Shown one piece after another: positions 45,289-57,203 of a stretch of 64,000 bases of DNA; positions within the stretch are counted from its first letter, which is position 1; the number at the start of each line of letters is the position of its first letter. A program made the position numbers and the translations under genes. Under the pieces are notes generated by a model. That model was given only the letters and a program-made list of their open reading frames with translations. It made no database searches and had not been told where the DNA came from. The stretch covers positions 2,542,001 to 2,606,000 of the forward strand of contig JAPQWV010000001.1 of the NCBI GenBank assembly GCA_027422505.1. The letters run 5' to 3'. This DNA comes from Craterostigma plantagineum (lineage: Eukaryota; Streptophyta; Magnoliopsida; Lamiales; Linderniaceae).

Positions 45289-48200
45289 CTATGTTTTCTT
45301 AGGCCTACCACCTCTCTTACCAGAACTTTTTCCAGCAGAAGTTTTCGGCGGACGGCCTCTCCCTCGACCACTGTTCTTCTTTCCTCTGCCCCTATTACTA
45401 CTTCCTCTTGCACTTCCATTCGATATGCCATCACTTTCAGATTCGCCGCTATTTTCCTCTTCGTTCTCAGACTCGGAGGACGAATTCTTTCGCTTTTTCG
45501 TTGGATTCTTTTTCGCGGGTTTTTCGGGAGATGGAGTATCTTGTGTTACGGTAGCTGCAAAACGAAAAGAAGAAAAGAAAAATTGGAATGGTGAGGATTC
45601 ATGTAGTAGAAGAAATTTAATTTGCTCCATTTTCAAACTTACCTGAATCGGTGGCTTTGCCGTCGTACACTTCAAGCTGGACGAGAAATTGTAGGAAAAA
45701 AGAACATCAGATAATAGTGGAAAGTAGTTACCTTAGCTGTTATCGAATGATGCAACAGAGAATGTGTTTTAGAATGTATAATAAGCATATACATACCTTG
45801 TCGAGTTGTTCAGACGCGTTGGTTCTATCGACAACTACCAAAGAATGAGCAATGCCACAGGTAACACTAAATAGACAGTACAAATATAAATATAACAAGT
45901 CTTCCATTAAAATTGCAGGCGTGATAATGTTAAGTTTTGCCAACCTGATAACATGCATTCCCTCTAGTATGTCCACCTTCTTAGGAACAGCAGAAGATCT
46001 GCAAAAGAGAGAAAAGAGAACAAAAATTGTATAAAGGTTTGTACTTAAATGTGAAGGAAAAGTATATACTCCCTCCGTCCCGCTAATTTTATCACACTTT
46101 CCATTCCGGGCATCCCAATAATTTTATCATCTTTCCTTATTTAGCAAAAAATCTATCACAAACAATCAATATAATATTAAATATTCTTAATAGACGTGTC
46201 AAAATATACACTTTTTTACCTTTTCATTGTACTATATTATTATAATGATGCCACCTTAATTTGCGTGCCCAGCAACTTATGTGATAAAGTTGCTGGGACG
46301 GAGGGAGTATAAAGGAAGAATATAAATAAACGAAGAATTTACTTTTGACCCTTAGGTCCATATCCCAATTCTCCAGACTGCGCATGTCCCCAGCTGATAC
46401 ATGAAGAGTCAGCACCAACAAACTGATGACTGTTACCCGAGTCCATGCAACGTAGATGCCACCCGCTGCAGAAGACAGAATAATGCTTGAATGACAATGA
46501 ACATTCAAAGGTCTTGTTGTGAAAACACATTTCCAAGAAGTTAGAACTTTGCATACAAACTAAAGCTCATTTGACAGATATGCACGCACCATTCCATGCA
46601 TTGTTAACACATGGTCTTAACAGAATTAATAAAGTATGGAGGCGAAAACTGAGAAATATATTTAAATAAATGAAACCAGAAGATGCATCAATCACCCGAG
46701 TGGTGAGCTACCTTAAATCCAGAAGGGGCTTAGGGTACATCCAATCATCCCCGCTGTTCTTTATTTTGCCCCACATGTAAAGCTGCCCACCTCCTGCAAG
46801 TTAAAAACATCGCAATTCGCCACACAGAGACCTTTCTATGGCAATAAATGAGACCATTGTAGTAGAGACTCCACTATATTACAATGTCCATTGAAAAAGG
46901 ATGATATGAATTATAAAACAACCAAATAGAATATTATTCATTTACAAAGTTGCATAGGATGTGGGATCATACCTGCTGTACATGCAGAATTGCAAGAACC
47001 GGCCGAAACAACAGCATCAGGAGGGAGAACATTGTTTCTTGCGAACACCTCAACCCGCCGTGGGGCCCACTCATCCTTTTGTTCTCTATGGCCAAGTCTG
47101 TAACGAGCATCAAAATGGTCAATGGTCACGCAGGCAACACTCAAGATGTTAATGGCAGAACACAAATTTGGGATGAAGCTGAAGAATTACCTTCCATAAC
47201 CACCAAAGCCCCACCTACCAATTCCGCCACAAAATCATAGTCAAATACACAACAAAATCAGGCGTTTTGCTATTCAATGATATATTTTGAATGTTTCAAG
47301 TACAGATAGCCAGTGAGATGATCACAAGGCTTATGATGTGAAGTAGGCACGTACGTGTAAACATAGCCATTCTTATCAACCGCAACTGCAGTCAAACAAA
47401 CAAGGCTCACATAGTATCACTTCATAAAAAACCACTAGATATATGAGAGAGAAAGATGAATATAGAAATAGGAGCATACCTGTGTGATTAGTTCCACACG
47501 CAACTTTGACAATGGTTTCTCCAGAAAGAGATGATATAGCCCTCGGCCGCGGCTGTGCTTCGTATGCAAGTCTCACAGAGCTATCTTTGGTGTTATACTG
47601 TCAATTAAAACGCGTAAAAATGTCTAAAAATGAACAAAATCAAACTTCAGTCTAAAGACTGTAAACTACAGTGACATAAAACGCGGATGTTGGTTAATGG
47701 AAATCAATTCAACTCCACAAAGAAATTACGGACAAGAAGGCTAGTTATGTATACCACCTGATGCAGAAATTATTGTTAATTATATCATACGGGTACATAT
47801 GAACGTTAAGTTATAAGTTTAAAAACTTGGCCCGAACCATACCTCATTGTCCGTACCATGACCAAGCTGACCATATTGTGGAAGACCAGCAGTTCTTCAA
47901 AATTAAAGGAGAATTCGTATTATTTGAACAGGCCCTGACATAGCATATTAAATAAATGCAAAAGATGTACGAGCGTACAATATAGAAGATCCTTCAATGG
48001 AAGTCAACCAAACAGTAAAATCACCACCACAAACAGCAGTATCAACCTGAGATACTTGGCATTGGACTGGAGATGGTTCAACTTCTGCAGCAAGAAGAGA
48101 GATGGAACGACTAACAAAGTGTATTTAATTAAAGATGTCAACTTACATACCGTACTACCATTGAAGAGTTCCAATTGATTACGTATGAGGAAACCTCACC

Positions 48201-49533
48201 ATTTTTCGCTAAACCAGATCCAAGCTGCCCATGCTTATTCCATCCAAAAGCAAATGATAGACCATCTTCAGTAACAACTACTGTGTGACTCCTACCCGCA
48301 CCAGCTTTAACAACATTATACCTGAAAATAAATAGGCTGGCTTAGTTACTTCTACAACCACAATAGGACAAATCAGCAAATCAAAATGTCCTAGCTAGAT
48401 AATTCAAATTGTATGATCTGTGACTATGGTCTTTCTACATCAGAAGTATAACTATGTTCATCAGGCTCCAAAAATATGAGTGAAGGTCTCCATACTTACA
48501 AGAAATTGAAAAGCCTATACTGTGAGTATCAATGGATAGGGGAAAAATTACAACTCCCTGCTTTAAAGCAATCGGATTCAAATCTCTTTATCAAGAGGAA
48601 TTGCTGTTATAATTTGATTACAATAATTGAAAACTTTCTAACTAACAATGGCACCCCTCTCGCATGCTCTCTAAAGGATGTATATGAAATTTACTTTTTG
48701 ACGAGATCCCAAAATAAACTTCCATTTTAGGAGATTCAATTAACATTATGAAAAGAGTCTTCTTTTCACCCCCACGTCTTTCAAAAATACATATAAGGGC
48801 TTGAGAAGTAAAAGAACGTACTTCGACAGTTCTGAAACAATTGTTGGCATATCTCGTTGAACTTTATCACTGTGACCGAGTTGCCCCTTCTGCGCATGTT
48901 AAACACCAAAACACACCAACCATAAACCATAAAAATTAACAATGAGCAGCAGCAATATTTCACAAAATCTGAAACAAACCTCATTACGTCCCCATGTGTA
49001 ACATCGCCCTTCTGTGTCCACAGCCACACAATGGCTTGATACTGCATTTACATGTATTTAAAGCGTCATAAGCCTTAGAGTACACAGAGACACGAACACA
49101 AACACACACCCACACACACACACACCACCCTCTTTCTTCTGCGCACACACATAGAAATTAATTCATAAAAACTCAGTCTTTGGCCCACTCACAACAAACC
49201 CTCACTTAGTTCTCCACCGTGCACACAGTCACACAGAGATTCGCACACCCATTAACACATACTCTCACTAATTTCCAAAGCTAAATAGACATAGTTCTCT
49301 CTCGCCTCCCTTTCTCTTTCATATCCGAACAAAAATTATTTACCGCAACCGGCAGCGACGAAGCGTATGTTGACACCCATTAGTGGACGAAGCCTCGTCG
49401 GCGAGAGCAAGCACTCCTCAGCCGTCGCTCTGCGCCGGCCCATGGAGTCCCACGCCGTGGATCCGCAGAACAGAAGCTCTCCACCGTTGATTTGGTTCTC
49501 ATTCTCCTTCTTCTCCTCCACCGCAGCAGCCAT
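45289..49533 (-). CDS. RCC1-repeat protein, RCC2-like, with AT-hook tail (16 exons)
   Basis: Exons by GT-AG sites: 49344-49533, 48980-49041, 48822-48889, 48200-48321, 47979-48084, 47843-47894, 47480-47597, 47355-47385, 47191-47214, 46973-47097, 46712-46793, 46343-46465, 45945-45998, 45797-45866, 45643-45676, 45289-45554. They total 1527 nt, 508 codons plus stop, open throughout. Blades of the RCC1 beta-propeller recur: 'CYTWGRNEKGQLGHSD', 'GWNKHGQLGSG', 'PQYGQLGHGTDNE', 'VACGTNHT', 'SWGHAQSGELGYG', 'VTCGIAHSLVV'. The N-terminal 'LLFCGSTAWDSMGRR' and 'RLGHREQKDEWAPRRV' point to the RCC2/TD-60 subfamily. The last ~85 residues are Lys-rich, then acidic, then carry AT-hook-like GRGRPPK and GGRPKK motifs, implying DNA or chromatin contact. 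Function in plants is unknown to me. Confidence 0.92.
46069..46307. mobile_element. Stowaway-type MITE in an intron
   Basis: 239 bp with terminal CTCCCTCCGTCC and GGACGGAGGGAG inverted repeats and a TA duplication on both sides. It lies in the intron between exons 12 and 13 of the RCC1-repeat gene. Its centre ('acaaacaatcaatataat', 'gacgtgtcaaaatat') matches the MITE at 50220-50461. Confidence 0.93.
49102..49127. repeat. (CA)n microsatellite
   Basis: An imperfect CA run in the first intron of the RCC1-repeat gene. Confidence 0.9.
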
Positions 49534-50002
49534 TTCCCGCCAACTCAGAAAATTAAAAATAATTCAAAAGAATCACAAAATTACCAGAGTAAAGCAGATC
49601 CACAAAAAATCAACCAAAACCCAGAGTTCTCAGAAGAGAACAAAAATGAAAGCGATTAAGAGGTGTGAAAACCCTAACGCTTGCACGCTGCGGTGCGCGT
49701 TCCCAAGAAGCTTTTGGCTTTTAAAGCCAATTGGTAGAAGATATGAAATAAATAATTATCACTTCATATTGAAATTTGTAGACTTTATTTCGGATATTTT
49801 CTTCAAACCATTTCTCATTTTATATTGTCAACATTACTACCGTTATTCCTTTTTGCCGCGAATTTTGTCACATATTCATAATTTTCCTAAAAGATAAAAA
49901 AAAAACTAATTCCACTATCTTCATTTAATTATCTAATTATTTTCATTAACATAAAATTTCGTCAAAAAGGTCAATTTAAAACCAGACAAACACAAGTTGG
50001 AA

Positions 50003-50645
50003 TTAGGGGTGCAAACGAACCGTGTTGCTCGCTAGCCGCTCGCGCAGCTTGATCAAAGCTTGATTCGAGCTCGGTCAAAATCGAGCTCGAGCCTGACTTG
50101 TTAATAATCGCCGACCTTCGAGCCTATGAGCTCGAGGCTCGTCGAACGCTTATCGAACCGATAATTTTAATTTTTAATATATAAAATATTTTATATTAAA
50201 ATACGTATTTTATTTAATACTCCCTCCGTCCCAAATCGTTTTGGACATTTTACTATATCGGGCGTCTCAAACCGTTTTGGACATTTCCTTTTATAGAAAA
50301 AACTACCACAAACAATCAATATAATACTATTAAATATTCTTAAAAGACGTGTCAAAATATGCACTTTTTCACCTTTTAATTGTACTATATTATTAAAATA
50401 TTCAATTTCTTACAAACCGTGCCATACCCCAAATGTCCAAAACGGTTTAGGACGGAGGTAGTAATATATATCGAACTCGAGCCCGAATTCGAGCTCAAAT
50501 ACCACGGCTTATCGAGCCAAGCCGAGCTTTAATGTATTTAATCGAGCCGAGCTCGAGCAGAAAATTTTCGAGTTCGAGCCCAATAAAGCTTAATCGAGCC
50601 GAGCTCGAGCTGGGCCATATTCTGGCTCGGCTCGTTTTGACCCCT
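50003..50645. mobile_element. hAT-like MITE containing a Stowaway MITE
   Basis: The terminal inverted repeats are 'taggggtgcaaacgaaccg' and, in reverse complement of the right end, 'aggggtcaaaacgagccg'. They are flanked by a perfect 8-bp duplication agttggaa (49995-50002 and 50646-50653). Both halves are full of 'gagctcgag' and 'cgagccgagctc' words, a familiar style of plant hAT-type MITE. It is split at 50220-50461 by a Stowaway MITE. Confidence 0.85.
50220..50461. mobile_element. Stowaway-type MITE nested in the hAT-like MITE
   Basis: 242 bp, CTCCCTCCGTCC at the left and GGACGGAGGTAG at the right, TA duplications at 50218-50219 and 50462-50463. Same family as 46069-46307, judged by shared internal text. 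Confidence 0.92.
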
Positions 50646-50653
50646 AGTTGGAA

Positions 50654-51030
50654 CATTCCTAACCATGTTGTAGGAGCCTCCATCTTCCGTATAATGATAG
50701 TATTAATAGATAGCACAACATTTCCCAAATAACTATGACTTCGTCCAAAATGAATTAACATAGAAACAAAATACGGGAGCAAATAATCAGTTTTACCGCG
50801 AAATAATAGATCAGAAACTAACAACCATGTATCCCAAGAAGAGTAATCGTTCAATAGTTCTTACACACAGAGAAAGAGAAACCTTCGTCAACCGTGGCGA
50901 AAACCTAGGAGAGAATATCTCAAAGAATCAACCGATCAAATGCCATTTCCCAATACCCTTTCCTCCCCACTTCATATCCTTCCCAAACTCAATCCACGGA
51001 AAAAAAAAATCCAAAAAAGCAGTAATAGAA
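50654..51030 (+). other. Upstream region and leader of the TPR gene
   Basis: Non-coding. The frame of the TPR gene is open back to an ATG at 50827, but those 68 residues have no family resemblance and lower GC. The family-like start is the ATG at 51031, so this is treated as promoter and 5' leader. Confidence 0.6.
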
Positions 51031-52827
51031 ATGAGCCAAAGCCGATCCGAGAAAGCAAAGAAATTATTCGATCGATTCGACAACCCTAACATCATATTCG
51101 ACGACGAAGAAAAGCGACCCACTTTCGAAGGCCTTCTAAGCACCTATGATTCGCTCGAAAAGGAAGAGAGCTCTCGGGACGGGCCCGAGACGTACGAAGC
51201 CCACATGGCCGTCGCCCGAGCCCTATACGACCATGGCTCGACCGACGAGGCACTAACGAGCTTCAAGCGGGCCAGCGAGCTCGACCCGTCGAGCGTCTAT
51301 TCGAAATTTCAGGCAGGAAACTGTTTATACGTCCTCGGCAGGCACGCCGAGGCCGAGGAAGAGTTCTTACAAGCGCTGAGAGCCGCCGAGGCCCACCCGA
51401 GGCAGTGGGCCCATCTTTTGCCAGAAATCCACGTCAGCTTAGGGCTCGCCTTCGAGGCCGAGGGAATGCTCCTCAACGCATGCGAGCACTACGGCGAGGC
51501 GGTTAGTGTACGCCCGGAGCATTTTCGGGCCTTGAAGCTGTTGGGCGGCGCGCTCCTACGGGTCGGAGAGTACGGGCGGGCCGTAGACGCCTTGGAAGAG
51601 GCGATTTATTTGAAGAACGACTACGCCGAGGCGCACTGCGACCTCGGCTCGGCCCGTCGGGCCTTGGGGGACGCTGCTGGCGCGATGAATGAGTTTCGAA
51701 GGGCCGTCGAACTGAGGCCGGGCGACGTCGACGCTCTGTGTAGTTTGGGCAGGCTTTATATGGGTACAGGCCGATTTAGAATGGCCTCGGAGACGTACGC
51801 TAGGGTTTTGAGCGTCCGCCCGAGCCATTTTGGGGCTCGGCTTAATCGGGCGACGGCTCAGATCCGTGACGGAAATGCCAAAGAGGCGAAATCGGAGTTG
51901 AGGCGCGCTTTGAGGACGACGAACGCCGCCGAGGCGCGCGATGTCATGGCGCACTTTAGGCGGGCCCGCGGGGCGGGTTTTATTGCCGTGGGGCCCGAGG
52001 GGTTTAGGACTGTCGGTAAGAAGACCACCCCGAGGGAGAAGATGGCCGCGGGCTTAGAAGTACGGGCCTTTCAGCGGACCGCCGGGCTCGATCGGTTGGA
52101 GGCGGGGTTACTCAGGGAGGAGATGGGCGGAAGGGAGGAGAAAACTACGCACAAGGCTTCGCTGGAGATTATTCTGCGAAGGCTGCTCGATTTCTTGTGG
52201 CCCGAGGGTTTTGCTTGGGCGGTGAAGGCCGTGAATTCGAAGGTGATTAAGGTGTTGGACGAATTCGAAACGGGTCGGGTCGATTTGGGGCTGTTCTTCG
52301 CGGTGGTAGCCCCGCTCTGCGGCGGTTCGGCGGAGGAGAGGAAGAAGGTCGCCTACGAGGCGCTGACGTGGCGGAAGGATGGAGATACGCTGAAGAGCTG
52401 CGATGCTCGAAGATACTTCGAACTGCTGAGGACGGTCTACAGTACGGCGGGCGGAGTATCGGAGATTCGTGGAGAAAGCGTCGACGGCTCGGCGGTTTCC
52501 CTGACCGATTTTCTGACTATGTTCGACGATGGAGAAGAGGGATTCAGTGTGATGAATACTCTGTTGAGGCTCGAGGCTTGCGATCGGAAAAGTAGCGGCA
52601 GACATGTTTGTGCCACGTGTCGGTGCCATATTTTGGGTCCGAGGTTTAAGGAGATGATGGGAACGTCTCGGTTTAGCCTCTGTAGATGGTGCTACTCCGG
52701 CGGGAGAGTGCCGGCGGCGTCTCGACGGAGAGATGTGTACATGTTTAAGGAGTATTCGAGCGTCTCCAAGGCGGCGGCGAAGCTCAACTGTTTGTGTTTC
52801 GGTCTGAAAGAGAAATCGTCTGCTTAA
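51031..52827 (+). CDS. TPR protein of the At1g05150/At2g32450 type, lacking EF-hands
   Basis: 598 codons, intronless, markedly GC-rich compared with its surroundings. The start 'MSQSRSEKAKKLFDRFD' resembles the start of the plant EF-hand/TPR proteins, but the EF-hand loop is missing and only 'TFEGLLSTYD' of that region remains. About seven TPR units follow (residues ~56-300; for example 'YDHGSTDEALTSFKRASELDP'), forming an all-alpha solenoid for protein binding. The C-terminal half has a conserved helical segment and two CxxC pairs ('CATCRCHILG', 'FSLCRWCYSGG'), probably a zinc-binding module, and ends Cys-rich. The full-length family is around 800 residues. No enzymatic activity is suggested. 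It lies 170 bp upstream of the PPR gene on the same strand. Confidence 0.85.
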   Translation: MSQSRSEKAKKLFDRFDNPNIIFDDEEKRPTFEGLLSTYDSLEKEESSRDGPETYEAHMAVARALYDHGSTDEALTSFKRASELDPSSVYSKFQAGNCLYVLGRHAEAEEEFLQALRAAEAHPRQWAHLLPEIHVSLGLAFEAEGMLLNACEHYGEAVSVRPEHFRALKLLGGALLRVGEYGRAVDALEEAIYLKNDYAEAHCDLGSARRALGDAAGAMNEFRRAVELRPGDVDALCSLGRLYMGTGRFRMASETYARVLSVRPSHFGARLNRATAQIRDGNAKEAKSELRRALRTTNAAEARDVMAHFRRARGAGFIAVGPEGFRTVGKKTTPREKMAAGLEVRAFQRTAGLDRLEAGLLREEMGGREEKTTHKASLEIILRRLLDFLWPEGFAWAVKAVNSKVIKVLDEFETGRVDLGLFFAVVAPLCGGSAEERKKVAYEALTWRKDGDTLKSCDARRYFELLRTVYSTAGGVSEIRGESVDGSAVSLTDFLTMFDDGEEGFSVMNTLLRLEACDRKSSGRHVCATCRCHILGPRFKEMMGTSRFSLCRWCYSGGRVPAASRRRDVYMFKEYSSVSKAAAKLNCLCFGLKEKSSA

Positions 52828-52996
52828 TTCTATCTAAGATACGATGCTGATTTGTTCGTTTCTGTAAGTAGAATAATAGTGTTTTGATGTGTTTATTCCA
52901 GTAATTAAGCTTTGCTATAAATATAATATATACACTAAAAATGAAGAGTTCGAAGATTTACGAGCTGATGTCCCTCGAATTCGTTTAAGCTGATGA
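52828..52996 (+). promoter_or_regulatory. Compact junction between TPR and PPR genes, with a uORF
   Basis: Only 169 bp must hold the 3' end of the TPR transcript and the promoter of the PPR gene. A TATA-like 'ctataaata' lies at 52915-52923. A 15-codon upstream ORF runs from 52941 to 52988 (MKSSKIYELMSLEFV). An out-of-frame ATG at 52993 overlaps the PPR start in the form ATGAATG. Confidence 0.55.
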
Positions 52997-55014
52997 ATGA
53001 AGCGCGCGAAGCTCATCAGCCACCTTCTTCGCCATTACTCAACGGTGACAACGCTGTTCAACAAATACCTCAACAAAAACGACGTCTACTCATGGAACTC
53101 GATCATCGCGGAGCTCGCTCGAGGAGGAGACTCAATCGAAGCCCTCAAAGCCTTCTCTTCCATGAGAAATATCTCGCTCGTGAAACCCAACCTCACGACT
53201 TTTCCATGCACGATCAAGGCCTGCGCGGCGATCCAAGACCTGAATTCCGGGAAGCAAACCCACCAACTAGCGTTCGCGTTGGGTTACTCAGACGACCTCT
53301 TCATATCCTCAGCCTTGGTGGACATGTACGCCAAGTGCGGGGATATGTGCGATGCGAGGAAGGTGTTCGACGATATGCCTGAGAGAAATCTCGTCACTTG
53401 GAGCTCGATCATCGGCGGGTTCGCTAAGAATGGGTTTGGGCGCGAAGCTTTGCTGCTCTTTAAGGATATGTTAGTGCAGCAAAGCGGCGGCGAGGGTTTG
53501 GATGTCGATGTTGTGTTGATGGTCTCTGTTATTTCGGCTTGTTCGCGCGTGTACGACAGCAGAGGGACCCACGGCGTTCATGGGTTTGTAATAAAGATCG
53601 GATTGGATGAGGCCTTAGGAGTTGGAAACCCATTGGTTGACGCTTACTCAAAGTGCGGCGATTTAGAGTGTTCGAGGAAGGTGTTCGATGGGATGATCGA
53701 AAGGGATTTGGTAACTTGGAACACCATGATTGCTGTTTATGCAAACCATGGGCTTGGCAAGGACTCAGTCGATCTGTTTAAGTCGTTAATGAGCCATAAA
53801 GATATCCACTTTAACGAAATCACACTGTCGTCCGTGTTGTTGGGCTGTGCACATTCAGGAAATCTTCGAATTGGGAAATGCTTGCATGCTCAGGTAAAGA
53901 AATCAGTTTTTTTATCCTTTGCTCTCTTTTTTTTTTTGTGAATCTCTTACCTTCAATGGCCCTTACATAGGTGATAAGGCTGAATCTCGAGGACAACGTA
54001 GTCATTGGGACATCGATCGTCGACATGTACTGCAAATCTGGTAGAGTCAACACAGCGAGGAGAGTCTTCGATAGGATGAGACTAAAGAACGTTAGGACAT
54101 GGACAACGATGATCTCAGGCTATGGCATGCACGGGCGAGCAAAGGAAGCCATCGAACTCTTACAACATATGATCCTAGCTGGCACAAACCCCAACGGCAT
54201 CACCTTCGTTTCGATCCTCTCAGCTTGCTGCCACGCTGGTCTGACCGACGAGGGCTGGCACTGGTTTTGCATGATGCAGCATAGGTTCGGCTTGGACCCA
54301 TGGCTCGAGCACTATGGCTGCATGGTCGACCTTCTGGGCCGGGCGGGTCAGCTCAGTAGGGCCCACGAGCTAATCATGAAGATGAAGGTGGGACCCGATT
54401 TCGTCATATGGTGCTCGCTTTTAGCTTCATCTAAACTTCACAAGAACGTAGAGATGGCAGAGATGGCTGCTGAGAAGCTATTCGAGTTGGATCCAAGCAA
54501 CTCGGGTTATTACACGATGCTTTCGAACTTATACGCAGATTCTGGGAATTGGGACAAAGTTAAGAGAACGAGAATCTTTATGAAGGATCGAGGGGTAGTT
54601 AAATCGCCAGGGTTCAGCGTTGTTGAGGTAAGGGGAAGGAGCCACGTTTTTCTTGCGGGGGACAGAGATCACCCTCAGTGCAAAGAGATTTATTCCTACC
54701 TCGAGGAACTGTCCGTGAAGCTTCTAGAAGCTGGTTATGTCCCGAGGGTTTCCTCGGCCCTCCACGACGTCGACGAGGAAGAGCGGGCGATGGTTCTGAG
54801 GATTCACAGCGAGAAGCTGGCCGTAGTTTTTGGGATCATGAAATCGTTATCTGGCGAAATTGTTCAAGTTACTAAGAATCTGAGGACATGCGAGGACTGC
54901 CATACGATGATTAAGCTGATTTCAAAGGTTACGAATCGAGAGATTGTCGTAAGAGATCCCAAACGGTTCCACCATTTCAGTCGGGGCGGATGTTCTTGCG
55001 GCGATTATTGGTGA
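52997..55014 (+). CDS. MEF14: PLS-class PPR protein with DYW domain, MEF14-like RNA-editing factor
   Basis: Exon 1 is 52997-53893 and exon 2 is 53971-55014, with a 77-bp GT-AG intron; together 646 residues. PPR units begin near residue 30 ('[22 protein letters not shown]') and continue as P, L and S types ('[35 protein letters not shown]'-like text). E/E+ segments follow, then a complete DYW domain from ~555: the zinc-binding [10 protein letters not shown] motif, '[13 protein letters not shown]' and the terminal GDYW. DYW domains are cytidine deaminases that carry out C-to-U editing of organelle transcripts; the PPR tract selects the site. From memory it looks closest to Arabidopsis At3g26782 (MEF14), a mitochondrial editing factor; this was not checked. 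A clear targeting presequence is not obvious beyond the basic '[15 protein letters not shown]'. Confidence 0.93.
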
Positions 55015-55766
55015 ATAGCAGTCGAATTCGACAACGTAGGTACAATAAGGTTTTTTGGTGCTTTCGAGCCGTTAATTCTTTCGAACTTTAAATGATTCTA
55101 GTGAACTTCTAATAGTTGAAATTATAATATTAAGTATTTTATTTGAAGTATATAAAATTAGTTTTAAATGATATATCTATACAGAGCATATGGGATAAAA
55201 ACTGTAAATTGGTCTGTCAAAATTGACCAGTCAAATTTTTTCCACTTTAATTACTATTAAAAAATAAAAAACCTATTAAACTACCTCATTCTTATTATAG
55301 TATATCAATTATTAAAAAAAAAAAAACTTATTACCACGTAGCTTTAAAACTCATAATAACAACCACCTAATGTTATTTTTAGTATATAAGTTATTAAAAT
55401 CATTCATTAATAATTAATTGTATATTTGTGGACCCATATAGAGTTTGGAATAAAAGAATTTTGATCCGTGGATGTCTACTTCAGATTTAAATTTAAGTGG
55501 AAATCTTCAGCATCCGCTGTGAAAATCTGAAATCAAATGTCAAAATTAGAGACATTGATAATTGTTGTGATGAACTTTTCCATACACGATTTAGAATCTG
55601 CCGCAAATTATTGGTGGAATGTCGACTAACTCGACCTTTTATGTGCCTAAAATACATCGTCACTGTTCCATAAATGTGGGCTGGAGACACAATTTAATAT
55701 GTGAATTAAAAAGGGTTGTGATATGCGGATTTCTAATTCAGACATAAATTTAATGGGGAAATCTTC
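55015..55766. other. Intergenic, 3' of the PPR gene
   Basis: AT-rich. It contains a pair of imperfect ~45-bp direct repeats (about 55462-55510 and 55720-55766, both ending 'ggaaatcttc') just before the Copia remnant. No gene is seen. Confidence 0.5.
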
Positions 55767-56150
55767 TGTTGGTAAGATGTATCTGATTTAATAGCCGGAT
55801 ATTTCTCTAGAATCGCATTTGGAGTTCACTTTCCAAAGACAATATTTCGTCCCGAGATAAGACTAGAGAAAACTTTGTTATTTCGCTTGTGAATTCAATG
55901 TGTTTGTGTCGAATGTATCTGTGCTTATTTATAACCCAAGTTTCGACCAGTTGTGTCTATTCATAATAGACATAACCCTTTCAAATATGGCGTCCGTTTG
56001 AGAACAGATATCACCTTTTGAAGCCACGTACCTTTTCGGGTATAATCACACCCTTTCGGGTGAAGAGGGTTTTGAGGAGGAAAGCATGCACACCTTTTGG
56101 GTGCATGCATGCCATTTCGGGTGAAGTGGGTTTTGAGGGAAAAAAGTTGC
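55767..56150 (-). repeat. Truncated Copia LTR
   Basis: It begins TGTTGGTAAG and runs parallel to 57458-57770 ('cagacaatatttcgtcccg'-like text, 'tatttataacccaagtttcg', 'gaagccacgtacc', 'gcacaccttttgggtgcatg'). The remaining ~200 bp of the LTR are missing, replaced by a short divergent piece next to coding remnants. Confidence 0.75.
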
Positions 56151-56163
56151 CTCGTGATCTTAG

Positions 56164-57171
56164 TCAGAATGCAAGTCTTACATTTTTCAGAATTAATATC
56201 GAAAGGAGGTATTTATCCTTCCTTGACATTTCATAAATTCGTCTATAGTGAACATGTTCTAGTCTAGCATGCCAAAGCACCGAATCATTAACTTTAGAAC
56301 ATGTCATGAATGCAGAATTATTGCAAGAACGCTTTTTATTTAAATTCAACATAAACATTCCATTATTATAATAGCCAAAATCGATAAAGTTCTCGGATTT
56401 TGTCAATACAAACTTGGTTGACTCAAACACCTGCTTGTAAGCACATTTGTTCAAAACAGGACTAGACACTAAATTCTTACGCAACTTAGGTACAAACAAC
56501 ACAATACATAAAGTAATAGTTTTTCCCGAAGTAAATTATAGTACAACACTTCCTACACCAACTATTGGAGCACTTGACTCGTTGCCCATATGTAAAGCCG
56601 TTGGTTTTTGCCCCGTTGGTGTTCCTTGTTTGTCCACCACCTTTTCTAACCCGACAATATATCCTTTTTGAAATGACCAGGTTTGCCACATTTCCAAAAA
56701 GCCGCTTTAGGCTTTTTGTTGGACCTGCCACGGTTATCACCGTTCACTTTGCGCTTTTTAATTTTTTTAGTACGATCCTCCACCATGTTGACACTGGATA
56801 TCCCAGCACTGGTTTTGCCCTCTGGTTGGTCATTCTCCTATGCTCTTAGAGATTCCTCTATGCGCAAATGACTACCTAATTGTAGTAGGGACAATTCCTC
56901 ATTTTTATGCTTTAGAGTGCGCTTGAAATCTTTCCATGACGGCGGGAATTTGTCTATTATGCAAGACACGGCTATTGCATCATCCATCACAAGTTGGTGT
57001 TGAGCGAATTGCCCAAGGATACGTAGAACCTCATTGTATTGTTCCATAACTGGTCGAGCATCGATCATTTTATAATTATTAAATTTGCTAACCAGGAATT
57101 TCTTACTGATGCGTCTTCTGCCATATACTTCGCTTCGAGATCATCCCATAAGGCTTTAGCAGAATCAAAAT

Positions 57172-57203
<32 letters not shown>

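Noticed and set aside
49367..49897. A 176-codon plus-strand ORF
   Set aside because: It is antisense to the first exon and leader of the RCC1-repeat gene and has no domain or coding character.
50827..51030. N-terminal extension of the TPR protein from the ATG at 50827
   Set aside because: The extra 68 residues are unlike the family and AT-rich; the ATG at 51031 starts family-like sequence.
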